Below, piece after piece: positions 20,239 to 29,511 of a DNA stretch of 34,069 nt. The stretch covers positions 1-34,069 of the forward strand of contig JAUCBJ010004952.1 of the NCBI GenBank assembly GCA_032718475.1, written 5' to 3'. Positions within the stretch are counted from its first letter, which is position 1; each line of letters starts with the position of its first letter. This DNA is from Nemertoderma westbladi (lineage: Eukaryota; Xenacoelomorpha; Nemertodermatida; Nemertodermatidae). Position numbers and translations under genes: made by a program. The notes under the pieces are model-generated. The model had not been told where the DNA came from. It made no database searches and saw nothing but the letters and a program-made list of their open reading frames with translations.

Positions 20239-21532
20239 CTAGAAAAATACGTTGATTATTTATAAAAAGATAAAAAATACTGTATACTTGGTAAAAATAA
20301 AGTAAAACAGTAGGTATTAATCGGTTACTAGGCAACAATACTGTGTTTGTACAGTTAGGCCTATTGCTGTATTGTAACAATCAGTCGGTGAAACATAAAG
20401 CAGGCAGTCGGCAGTATCTAGTGCAGTAGTGTTAGTGAACCAGCGGTTAGATAGTGGCGATAACCAAGACACAAAAGCGATGCCAGTTATTATTCGTGGA
20501 AAGAGGGTCTATAAACAACAGTCATCAGTCAGTCAGTGCAGTAGTGCTAGTGATATAGTCTGCTATAAGTGATAAGTCAGATGTACCGGTAGCGTTAACC
20601 AATACAAATCAACGATAGGCCTAGCTAATCGCTGTATGAGAACTCAGTTAGTCAGTAGGATATATAGTGAAAACTGCAGTAATCATTGTTGTTCAGTAGG
20701 ATCTAGGCTAACTCGAATGATGCGGTACCGGTAGTCAGGTAGACAAGCAGATAGACAGATGTAGGCCTATTGATCGAATGCTTCGATCACGGTTTAGGCT
20801 ATCGGTATCACCGCAGTCTGACAGTAATTAATAATGAGCCTACTGCAATACTGTTGTACCGGTAGACATTAAAGGTAAATTGTTTGCTAGCGGCGTCGAT
20901 AGTACAGTCAGATGGTGGAAGGGAAGGCAGATTTTACTTACGGTGTTAGTAAATATTCACGGAAAGAAGAAGATTGTAAGTTCGTGAAGAAGTTGGTTGA
21001 CGTGGACGATGAGAGAATTTATTTACCGATAGAACGGAATGGTATCGGAAATTAGAAATAATGGAATATTACGCGGCGGATATGCGGAAAGTTTGTTGTC
21101 GACGATGAGCGATAGCGCGGCGAAATGATACTAGAAAAATAAGATGATTATTTGTAAAAAGAAAAAATATTGTAAGCAGATAGGCGGATGTAGGCCTATT
21201 GATCGAATGCTTCGATCACGGTTTAGGCTATCGGTACCACCGCAGTCTGACAGTAATTAATAATGAGCCTACTGCAATACTGTTGTATCGGTAGATAATA
21301 AATGTAAATTGTTTGCTAGCGGCGTCGATGGAGATGGTGGAAGGCAGATTTTACTTACGGTATTAGTAAATATTCACGGAAAGATGAAGTTCAGAAGTTC
21401 GTGAGGAAGTTGGTTGACGTGGACGACGAGAGAGTTTATCAACCGATAGAACGGAATGGTATCGGAAGAATATTACGCGGCGGATACGCGGAAAGTTTGT
21501 TGTCGACGATGAGCGATAACGCGGCGAAATGA
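20239..21532 (+). repeat. Tandem duplication inside the Polinton
   Basis: Blocks at 20239-20285 and 20758-21127 recur, in order, at 21130-21175 and 21187-21532, with a ~470-bp non-repeated piece in unit 1. Identity is high, with small indels. Unit 1 overlaps the start of the zinc-finger gene region on its left side. Confidence 0.85.
21320..21532 (+). pseudogene. Degenerate reading frame conserved between the two duplicates
   Basis: After an acceptor-like TTTGCTAG the plus strand is open for 70 codons to TGA (21530-21532). It includes ADFTYGISKYSRKDE, KFVRKLVDVDDERVY and PIERNGIGRILRGGYAESLL. The matching frame in unit 1 (about 20935-21052) has mostly conservative replacements (I/V, D/E, R/K) and then a 13-bp insertion with a stop. 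Conservative change suggests the sequence once coded. I do not recognise the family. Confidence 0.35.
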
Positions 21533-22330
21533 CAATAATACAACTATACAACTGGATAGTTGACTGACGATAACAAATAAATATTCTTAAATAAATAATA
21601 TTAAATTCGAAAACAAAATAATGGTAAATGATGTTAATTGTAACTTGCAATTGAAATAATGACCTAATATATTGGTGGGGACGTATTAAATAGCAATTCG
21701 GTTAGTAAGGGAGGCCCTTGTCTCTTAAATGAGCCAATCAGAACGCAGCAGTAGAAATGAAGCCCGCTGATTGGCTGTTCATGCATAAGCGGTTACCAGG
21801 GCAACTTCTCGTGTTGATGTATCTATTAGAAAACCCTGTAGGCATCTTGACTAATTATGTTGAGTTGGCTGTATAACAGAAGCAAGTCTGGTGCAAAGGA
21901 AAGGGATTAGTAGAGAGGAATGCGTGATTAGAGGCGCTTCATTGTTATGATACGGGCTGCCTGGATATAGGAAAGGGACAAAGCGACGCCGGCTATAGTG
22001 GGAACAATGGAGGGCCGCTGGAACATTAGCCTTGAGCGATATACGGATTTGCTGTAGTCAAAGCCGCATTGGGATTATTAGTGAGTCATCGAGGGGGCTG
22101 CTAACAGTCGGGACCGCTGATTTATATTTGCCTTGGGGGTATACGTATAGAAGATTCACTGCCTGTTGTATCTAGTTAATGAATAGCGACGGCGAGGAGG
22201 GGTCCCCGCCGATGAACGTAGTTGATAGTTGCCAGTAGGGAGCCGTATACCATAGCCATTATAAAGTTAATTATAGACATTATGTCATAGTGATCTCGTT
22301 GGTAATATAAAAACTAATTAATCTAAAAAT
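21533..22330. other. Non-coding right part of the Polinton, promoter-like motifs
   Basis: No gene. The stretch 21725-21805 holds motifs listed separately. The remainder is featureless up to the right TIR. Confidence 0.45.
21730..21805. promoter_or_regulatory. CCAAT boxes plus RFX X-box-like site
   Basis: GAGCCAATCAG (about 21730) and GCTGATTGGCT (about 21767) are CCAAT boxes in both orientations. GTTACCAGGGCAAC at 21792-21805 is a full match to the X-box pattern (GTTRCC-N2-GGYAAC type). The cluster looks like a promoter. Regulation is inferred from motifs only. Confidence 0.4.
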
Positions 22331-22801
22331 AGAAATCAATGTATAAAGTAAAAGTAATACAAATATTTAATTTAAAATAAAGTACAAATGAATAAATAAA
22401 GTAAAATAGAATACAATTAATTAAAATTAAATATAAATAAATAAGTATTAATGAATAAAAGAGCTGCGGTGTCACTTATGACACCCTCTTGCTCCTCTCT
22501 GCGACAGTTAGACATCACTGATGACCCATTGTGTGTCAGGGCGCTAATCAGTCTGATTAATTAGGATAATCAATTAAACCCTAATTAGGAGTCATATGAC
22601 ACCTGTTAGGGTTTAATTGTACTAATTAATTGATGACACCTGTCAATTAGGGTCTAATTAGCCTAATTGGGAGGTGTCATCCAGACAGTCTGGCGCCAAT
22701 GACACCCAATGACACCCATAGGGTGATAATTGGGTGTCATATGACACCAATGGGTGTCAGTTAGGTCTAACTGTCGCAGAGAGGACCAAGACCCTACTAC
22801 T
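22331..22801 (-). repeat. Polinton right terminal inverted repeat
   Basis: Inverted match to 16701-17143 at roughly 95% by eye, with about 31 extra AT-rich bases near the inner end. The outer tip ends CCCTACTACT, followed by the target duplication gagacc at 22802-22807. Confidence 0.9.
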
Positions 22802-22807
22802 GAGACC

Positions 22808-23397
22808 TAATGGATGGTTTTGATTGGTTGTAATCCAAAGGAAAATGACGCAGTTTAATATACATGCGGGTTGTACTCCAAATTAAAACTTTAAGTAGTT
22901 TAGATTACGGACTCACATATTTATGTAGGTCAAATCTCAAATTTTTGAAACTTTGAATACACAATGCTACGCTGTCAATATTCAAATTTTTATCATCAAT
23001 AGCTTATATTAAATGTTGAATTTTTGGTTGGTGTAATTACAGTACCTGTCTTAATCAGACAATTTCAATAATGGTAGTAAGATTATGTCAAAAATGAGAT
23101 GGATTAATTTCAACAAATTTAAAATACGTAAAAAAATTCCTCATATTGAATAATGAAAAACCAGTTGTTACCCTCAAGAATATTAAAAATCTGTCACTTT
23201 TATTAAAAAAATTCTTTCTCGTCATTTTGATACCGCTGATTAGATGACTTTTATTTTCGAAATAGTGTTACATCAATGGTGGAATTGCCCATTCATTACC
23301 GGTATACCAGGTGTTCCATAATGATGCCCCCCCCCCACAGACACTTCCGATATTGGTGAACAGTCAAGTGCAAAAAGTTGGTGCAAGCACCAAAATT
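22808..23397. other. Non-coding, AT-rich
   Basis: No gene seen. It includes a short C run near 23327 and one TACCGGTA-type motif near 23299. Confidence 0.4.
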
Positions 23398-23663
23398 TCA
23401 AATTTAGCACCCTACGAAAATAGTAGAGCCGTCCATCCAGTCGCTTAGTAAATATTACCATCGCATTCAGCACCGAAGAAAAACCTATATAGATTATGAA
23501 TCAGGCCATAGAAAGTCATAATTCATAATCTTGAAAAATGAAATTTTCATTTTTGTTAACCCAATTTTAGCACCCAACGAAAAGTAGTATAACCGTCCAT
23601 TCAGTCACCTCATAAATATTATCATTGCATTCGACACCCCACAAAACCTATGCAGATTGTGAA
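23398..23663. repeat. Diverged direct duplication, ~100-bp units
   Basis: 23398-23500 and 23562-23663 share TTTAGCACCC, CGAAAA, CCGTCCATYCAGTC, TAAATATTA, CATTGCATTC or CATCGCATTC, and AACCTATRYAGATTRTGAAT in the same order. The spacing is about 163 bp. It is probably an old repeat-family pair with no coding content. Confidence 0.75.
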
Positions 23664-24072
23664 TGAGAGCTTATAAGTGTAGATTTAGGATTTCTTAAAA
23701 TTGATACTTTTATGTTAAGTGTAGGCCTAACCATTTTTGAGTGTTTTTTACTTTTCGCTAAATATCGTCAAAACGAAAAAATATATGACGAAGCTGATTG
23801 TATATTTGAAATCTCCATAAAATTTAGGACATAATGAGATAATAAAAACAAAATCTATTTTTTTAAACAACATCTGACTAAATATGAGATAAACAGAAAC
23901 CGGCGCTTTAAACTTAGGAAGGGGTCCTTTTTTTGGACACTGATACAAATGCATAATTACTACAAAATACTTTAAAAATAGTATATATGCCAAGATATTA
24001 ATAACGTTTTATGAAACATAATGTCCGCGTACGCCAGCACTTTATATTGCACCTGCTTATAGATAGACCCTG

Positions 24073-24107
24073 ACAGATACTCTGGATGGGAGACCGCGCT
24101 ATACGTG
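24073..24107 (+). other. 5S rRNA-like fragment (box C region)
   Basis: The stretch contains GGATGGGAGACCGC, identical to the conserved box C segment of eukaryotic 5S rRNA, preceded by AGATACTCT, which resembles the AGTACTT of 5S. The rest of the 5S sequence is not recognisable. It is a pseudogene fragment or the head of a 5S-derived SINE. Confidence 0.4.
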
Positions 24108-24293
24108 AATTACTGTAACATAAAAGAGTCAGCGGTAAAAATCATGTTTGTTATCAATTAATGAAAGTTATTATGAACAAATATTAAACATAAACATAGT
24201 AACATTTATATTAAATAATACTGCAAGCTTTGTAGATTTTAGCTTTGCTAAAATCTGACATAGTCTAATTATATAAAATTATGACTCGAATTA

Positions 24294-24972
24294 AGAAAAT
24301 AATTGTAAACCAAGGCGTACTATATACAAGGCCATGCCATCGAGTTACCTGGGGGCGGTGACTGGGGGCAAGATGTTTTTTTACAACAATTGGATATTTT
24401 GATATGGGGAGAGTTCTATAAATTTTCATTTGCTGCAATTTGGTCAATGGACGTAATTGAGGCATCTTCGTTAAGTAAGATAAAAAATTTTATGGTAGCT
24501 AGTGTTTTAGATAGGTTTAGCTAGTAATTTCGACACTGGTTCCGACATCCTGCTTCCCTCTATAAATATTTTGTAGTAGCTAGTTCTTTTTACTATTTGT
24601 ATAGAAAATGTTCCAGAACATGTTAGCTATTCATTTTTTAAAAAAATTATGTTCTAGAACAAATATTTTTTGTTCTAGAGCATTTTTTAGAAAAAAATCT
24701 GGGTTCTATTTAAAACGCATGGAATCGTTCTAAAACGTGTTTAAAATCAATAAAAAAAATTTCACAATTTAAAAAAAAAAAATTTTTTCACAATATTTTT
24801 TTTCACAATTTTTTTATAGTCGCATATAGAAGGATGCTTCAATTACGTCATCGACCAATTTGCAGCAAATAAAAATTTATAGAACTATCCCCATATCAAA
24901 ATATCAAATTGTTGTCAAAAAATCTTTGGCATGGCCTTGTATATAGTACGCCTTGTTGTAAACACGATAATG
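24294..24972. mobile_element. Foldback element with ~150-bp inverted arms
   Basis: 24294-24470 and 24830-24972 are inverted copies (shared GGCGTACTATATACAAGGCC, GATATTTTGATATGGGG, TTCTATAAATTT and TTTGCTGCAA). The left arm has about 30 extra bases near 24335. The ~360-bp centre is AT-rich with repeated GTTCTAGAAC-type palindromes. No transposase, so a non-autonomous MITE-like element. Confidence 0.8.
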
Positions 24973-24973
24973 T

Positions 24974-24979
24974 TTTATT
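24974..24979 (-). terminator. Possible polyadenylation signal of the ion-channel gene
   Basis: AATAAA on the minus strand about 110 bp downstream of the channel stop codon at 25090. It is the only canonical signal in that short spacer and sits right at the edge of the foldback element. Confidence 0.4.
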
Positions 24980-25089
24980 AATCTGGTCAGCTTTGGAGGT
25001 TTTTAACTAGTTTAAACAATCGTTGCGTTATAATGCAAAGCAAACACGAAACTATGGTAAATCAGTATTCTAGAGCACTAAAGTACTAA

Positions 25090-26457
25090 TTATGGATTGT
25101 AATAGTCATAGTCTGATGTAATAACAAAATCATCACCAGGATCAAATTCGCCGGCGAAATCCTCCAGTAGGGTGGTAGTGTTGGGTTGGTTATTAAACTT
25201 GCGGGTTACATCGAGATTCGTACACAAAACAAAGACAATAGTTAAAAAGAAAAGTGAAAAATCTATGTAATTTAAAATTTTGATCCACAATCGAATTTGC
25301 TTACGGGTTAGTCGGCATGAAAACACCAAGATGGTAACTTTAATACTTTCGGGTTTATTTTCTTTCTCGTTTACTTCTTTACTATCCAATGGTTCCAAAG
25401 CAATATCTTCTTCTTTAATATCCAGATCGCCACGAAGACTTTTACCATCACCCGTAGAACAACTATCTTGCATTTTGTCCAAAAGGTTGTACAACCTCTG
25501 TACAATAACGCACGCGATTACTGTAACTATAGTAACAATAACATTCAAGTAGTACATTTGACTAAGAAGAGCCTCAGGTTTCCCTGCTGGTGGAACAAAT
25601 TGTTGGACCATCACAAGATTAATGAGCTGAGCAAAAAATAAGGCAGATACGAGACCAATCCTGTCGCCCTCCTCGTGTGGAAGGAGAAAAACAAAAGGGA
25701 TGATTGCGCTGATAATGATAGATGGAAAAATTATTATCTTGTAGTAGAATTGCGGCGTTCTATGGATTGTAATGGCGTATATAAGGGTCGTGTATGGTGT
25801 AACGTTTTGGTCTTTTCGGATTTCACTCACCGAACTATTAGAGCGAGCTTCGCCTTTGTCCCAAATCCACTCGTTCGAAGAAAAGCGAACTTTACTCATA
25901 ATTTCTGACATATAGGTCGACCAGTGGAGGCGCACCTGTGATTCATCGTAAATCCATGAAGCGAAATTAAATTCGATAATTTGTCGGTCGTAGGGGAAGA
26001 AACGCGCGCTCAAATCTTGGGAAACTTTCATGTTTATCCGTTGGAGATGTTCGGCGTTTCCCGAAGATCGTAAAATCACGTAATCCACAGTGTCTCCCTC
26101 CCCTCGCTCTAACATATCCATAACTGTAACCTTTGGGTTCCATATCTGTGATGGAGATAACGACAGTTCTTTAATCCCATTGTAGTCTTTTGGATTCCAC
26201 TTTAGGTTTACATCCTCCCAGGACATTGCTGTCCAAGCAGAAAAGATGACACATGAATGAACTATGTCCACATCGGCAATACTTGTCAGTCTGAATGTCA
26301 CATTCACATCAATTACTGCAGAATCGTTTAAGGCAGGGCGATACTCCACCTTGTAATTACTTAAATCCAAAGCAGCAGTCAGTTTTTTCACATTGGCTTG
26401 ACTTTGGGCTTCAGTAAGTGCAGCTATAACGACCAATATAAATACTTTTATTAACAT
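25090..26457 (-). CDS. Pentameric ligand-gated ion channel, nicotinic-type, lacking the Cys-loop cysteines
   Basis: A single-exon gene of 455 codons from ATG 26457. An in-frame ATG at 26511 exists, but 26457 puts the hydrophobic signal peptide (MLIKVFILVVIAALTEA) first. Numbering from 26511: extracellular domain ~37-255 with WNPK (loop A, 124), FFPYD (171-175) and SWIYDE (185); TM1 256-278; pore M2 ~284-303; TM3 ~319-339; cytoplasmic loop ~340-408 with acidic stretches; TM4 ~409-432; unusual acidic C-terminal tail. The FPYD motif and the four TM segments make the family clear. Oddities: the two Cys-loop cysteines are Q165 and I179, loop C lacks vicinal cysteines, pore 9' is Phe in place of Leu, and 6' is Ala. 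Asp at -1' suggests cation selectivity. The ligand is unknown. It may be a retrogene-like or lineage-expanded non-alpha subunit. Confidence 0.9.
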   Translation of the reverse strand: MLIKVFILVVIAALTEAQSQANVKKLTAALDLSNYKVEYRPALNDSAVIDVNVTFRLTSIADVDIVHSCVIFSAWTAMSWEDVNLKWNPKDYNGIKELSLSPSQIWNPKVTVMDMLERGEGDTVDYVILRSSGNAEHLQRINMKVSQDLSARFFPYDRQIIEFNFASWIYDESQVRLHWSTYMSEIMSKVRFSSNEWIWDKGEARSNSSVSEIRKDQNVTPYTTLIYAITIHRTPQFYYKIIIFPSIIISAIIPFVFLLPHEEGDRIGLVSALFFAQLINLVMVQQFVPPAGKPEALLSQMYYLNVIVTIVTVIACVIVQRLYNLLDKMQDSCSTGDGKSLRGDLDIKEEDIALEPLDSKEVNEKENKPESIKVTILVFSCRLTRKQIRLWIKILNYIDFSLFFLTIVFVLCTNLDVTRKFNNQPNTTTLLEDFAGEFDPGDDFVITSDYDYYNP

Positions 26458-26511
26458 TTTCAGTAAATATATACCGGTACCGGTACACTTACAAATTGAA
26501 TCTGTTCTCAA

Positions 26512-26729
26512 GTGTTCAAATATACAATAATTAATAGTGAGAGATACAATGGGAAGCTAAAATCCCAGAGCAGTAAAGAATATGACTCACGATTTAATAT
26601 TTATTTCTCTCAATAATTTGTTGACATATTAATTGTATTTAATTTAATTTTAATAAATTATTGTAGGAAGATATATTACATTAATAGATAAGAAACCGCC
26701 GTGGGATAAGGGATCCGGTTTAGTGTATA
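26512..26729. other. Upstream region of the channel gene
   Basis: AT-rich sequence 5' of the channel gene on the minus strand. TACCGGTACCGGTAC (26471-26485) lies just 5' of the chosen start. No TATA box or initiator can be named with confidence. Confidence 0.35.
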
Positions 26730-27042
26730 TATATTAGTAAGCATATAATAATAAATAAAATATTATTTTAAATGAACCTAGATCGACCTCAGAAAAAAAT
26801 TCATATATTACTTTATCACTAGCTTTCGATATAATTATGTATTTAATATGTAATACCGGTATATTTAATAATATGTTATTAATTTATTTAATTTATAAAT
26901 AGTTGGTTTTCAACACTTGAAAAAGATATACATATTATATCGAAAGATAGTGATAAAGTAATATATGAATTTTTTCTGAGGTCGATCTAGATTTATTTAA
27001 AATAAAATTTTATTTATTTATTATTTTATGCTTACAAATATA
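26730..27042. mobile_element. Hairpin MITE, ~313 bp with ~110-bp arms
   Basis: The arms at 26730-26840 and 26927-27042 are inverted copies, sharing AGATCGACCTCAGAAAAAA, TTCATATATTACTTTATCAC and TTTCGATATAAT. No coding content. The element lies about 270 bp upstream of the channel start. Confidence 0.85.
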
Positions 27043-27711
27043 ATTTAATTTTAATATATATTTAAATATATTACATATTGATGAAGCAACAACTCCAAAA
27101 GGAGATAATTATATGATAACAGGCAGATCATTCTCATAAAATCACCCGTTATAAGAAGTTCAATATACATACAATGCATACAATACATACATACATACGC
27201 ACTGCCAATTGAGTTAACATTTTCAAATGAAATACAGTACAATAAAATCCAATCCTTCACTTCATGTTATAGCATGATGGGAACTCTGTTTCTACATTTA
27301 TCGCCCACCACACAGCCAATTATTCGGGGATTGGGCCTCCAAAACCATTATAATGCCCAACATCAGTAATGGAACCCCAATTTCAAAGCATTACTCCCCA
27401 TTTATATTAACTAGGAGCGTAAATACAGATGGATAGTGTTTGCTGGCGGCAGATGTAATTTATATCTACCAATGACAATAAGAGTTAATATCGTAAACTA
27501 CTGTATGGTACCGGTACTAAAGTGCACTCACTAGTCACTACACATTATCAAATAATTCTTATCTCAAAGCACCACGAATTCACACAACATTGTTTAGTTT
27601 ATAAACCATTTACACGTTTGAGCCTTTGTGTCTTGTGTGTGTTCGAGACATGGGGGGAAACTGCAAACCCCATTAATATCCGAATTAATATCCCGCCTCA
27701 ATGTTAACTTT
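27043..27711. other. Non-coding, no clear feature
   Basis: A short CATACAATACATACATAC microsatellite-like stretch lies near 27170-27196 and a GGTACCGGTACT motif near 27506. No gene. Confidence 0.4.
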
Positions 27712-27794
27712 TCAATTTAGGGAAAGGAGCAGGTTACAGCGGTACGTTATTTTAACCAAAACAATAAACTAAACACAATAGGACAGGTTACAGT
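27712..27794. repeat. Relic unit of the ~72-bp minisatellite
   Basis: GGAAAGGAGCAGGTTACAGC ... TTTTAACCAAAACAATAAAC matches the units at 15424-15845, followed by a partial second unit (GGACAGGTTACAG). It is followed by a run of 20 C at 27834-27853. Confidence 0.8.
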
Positions 27795-27976
27795 TTTATT
27801 TTTGAGACAGTGGAGAGGGTTTATTGCGTCCAGCCCCCCCCCCCCCCCCCCCCATGTTCATGATTCACTGGGATTGGCCAGAATTGTAATTCCATTTAGG
27901 CGATTAATGATTTATATTAGACATCAGATAGAGCAAAAATAATTGTCATTAATAATACTATAAGATAAAATATAAT

Positions 27977-28189
27977 ATTATTAAGTAATTTAAAGAGGAC
28001 TTAGTATAATCCATCTCTATAGCAAATGGAGCGGGAAAAATGATTCGCCACCAGCGGATGGCGAATTAGCATACCTGAACGTTTATCGAGAGACGCAGGT
28101 TCGATCCCCGCTGGTGGCGAATTCATTTTTTCCGCTCCATTTGCTATAGAGATGGATCATACTAAGTCCTGTTTAAATTACTTAATAAT
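27977..28189. mobile_element. Hairpin MITE with a tRNA-like core, 213 bp
   Basis: Inverted arms 27977-28057 and 28108-28189 (GGACTTAGTAT, ATCCATCTCTATAGCAAATGGAGCGG in parts, TTCGCCACCAGCGG) enclose a 50-bp loop. The loop plus inner arms read like a tRNA on the plus strand: GCCACCA/TGGTGGC as acceptor stem, an A-box-like TGGCGAATTAGC, and GCAGG-TTCGATC-CCCGC as T arm with one mismatch. The D and anticodon arms are not convincing. Confidence 0.75.
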
Positions 28190-29171
28190 TTATACAATCT
28201 CATGGATGCTAAAAACATGTAGACAATAAAATATAATATTATCTCATATATTTAATAATTGACACAAAATAAAAATAGATAAGTTCAAGAAGGAGCGCCA
28301 ACCAACGCGGACGCGTCAAGCAGATGCGAAAAAAAAAGATAAATACCTGCAATATAATAAATATTAAAAAATAAATAATAAATAAATTATATTTTATTAC
28401 CGGTAAGATTAACTGTATAGTTAAAATATCATAATAATAATTATAACGATTTAATTTTGCTCACTGTGATTTGGTATAGTGATAATGTAACGTGATGTTA
28501 CTTTTAAACCAATATATTTTTATATCTGTGTTACTTCGTATCGTATAAAACAATGTGTTATTGTAGAAACACGATAATTTATTATACTTTATAATTATAT
28601 AAAAAATACTACCAAACTGCATGAAATATCCCGGTTATATGCGCATTGTATAATATTGATGCGTAACGCCTCCCCTTTGGTTGGTGTTCCCCCACAAATT
28701 AAGCACTTACTCATAAAACATAAGACATTATTATTTATGGCACCTAATAAGTAACTATAGTAACAACCAACAAACCAACCACTAAACAGTGACAGCCAGC
28801 TGATTTCAGATTACAGAGTTACTCTCTGTGGGAAGGAAGAGGTGTGACTATAGAAAGAAACAAACGGCGTTTCCGATATTCCAAGCAGTTTGCAGCCGTT
28901 CATGTATGAAGATACTGTTGGAAATACATTATTATTCATTTGCTGTATCTGCTATTTATTCACTGCAGCCTTCTATATCAGTATTCTATATCACAGAAAC
29001 ACGACGTTCGTGGGGCCTTCGCGGAGCACGGGGCTCAGTTATGAGATATAGATTAATATTGAGCGATTCTACTGTATCACAAACTCGGTATCTAAGAAAT
29101 TTCAAACGCCAGTAAATCAAAGAGAGGGAAAATTCAGCTGATTCAGCTCTGACCTCCAATTCAGCTTTCAT
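28190..29171. other. Non-coding, AT-rich
   Basis: Long AT stretches (28350-28650), then a more balanced part with CAACCAACAAACCAACC near 28767. The open frames on both strands near 28830-29170 show no family features and are not called. Confidence 0.4.
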
Positions 29172-29511
29172 CAGATTTTTAACGCGGACGACTTGGATGA
29201 CGAAGTCATTGTCTGGGCTGAGCTGTAACGGTGGTTCGGCCGTAATGATAAGTCAAAGAAAGAAGAGGATTTGGATGAGCACTTTGCCATGGTCCTTGAT
29301 AAACTCCTTCCAAATGTAGCCTTCCTTCTAAAGCTCCTTGGGACTGTACCCGTCTCCAATGCGGAGGCTGAACGCAGTTTCAGTGCAATGAAGCGATTGA
29401 AGACTCGCGCACTCAGTCATCGGCCAGGATCGCATAAATAGGCTAGCGCTTATGGCAATTCACTCTGAGGTGCGAATAGACTCGGGGAAAGTCATTGAAA
29501 TTTATTCTTAA
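29172..29511 (+). pseudogene. hAT transposase C-terminal (dimerisation) remnant
   Basis: The plus strand encodes QIFNADDLDDEVIVWAEL, a TAA (about 29226), then FAMVLDKLLPNVAFLLKLLG, then VPVSNAEAERSFSAMKRLKT, the hallmark of the hAT dimerisation domain. After a one-base frame break near 29420 the frame resumes with INRLALMAIHSEVRIDSGKV and stops at 29509-29511. The DNA-binding zinc finger and the catalytic core are absent. The hallmark 'AERSFSAMKRLKT' is typical of hAT proteins such as the ZMYM/ZBED-like group. It is a dead fragment and no terminal repeats were identified. Confidence 0.85.

Larger units (their letters stand above)
16701..22801. mobile_element. Polinton/Maverick-like transposon, 6,101 bp, non-autonomous
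   Basis: Long terminal inverted repeats (443 and 471 bp) begin with AGTAGTAGGGTCTTGGTC and are bordered by a perfect direct 6-bp duplication gagacc at 16695-16700 and 22802-22807. AG ends, TIRs of several hundred bp and a 6-bp TSD are the known signature of Polintons/Mavericks. Autonomous Polintons are 15-20 kb or more; here no integrase, packaging ATPase, protease, capsid or full type-B DNA polymerase is seen. The minus strand carries a zinc-finger gene remnant followed by a TBP-like gene. The rest is repeats, a SINE and regulatory-looking motifs. It is most likely an internally deleted derivative moved in trans. Confidence 0.75.

Noticed and set aside
16701-22801. Inverted segmental duplication rather than a transposon
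   Set aside because: The perfect direct 6-bp duplication just outside inverted AG-starting ends is expected of transposition, not of a simple inverted duplication.
25280-25908. Plus-strand ORFs within the channel gene
   Set aside because: Antisense shadows of a clear 455-codon gene with signal peptide and four membrane segments.
28828-29171. Plus- and minus-strand ORFs before the hAT remnant
   Set aside because: No recognisable domain and no continuity with the transposase frame.
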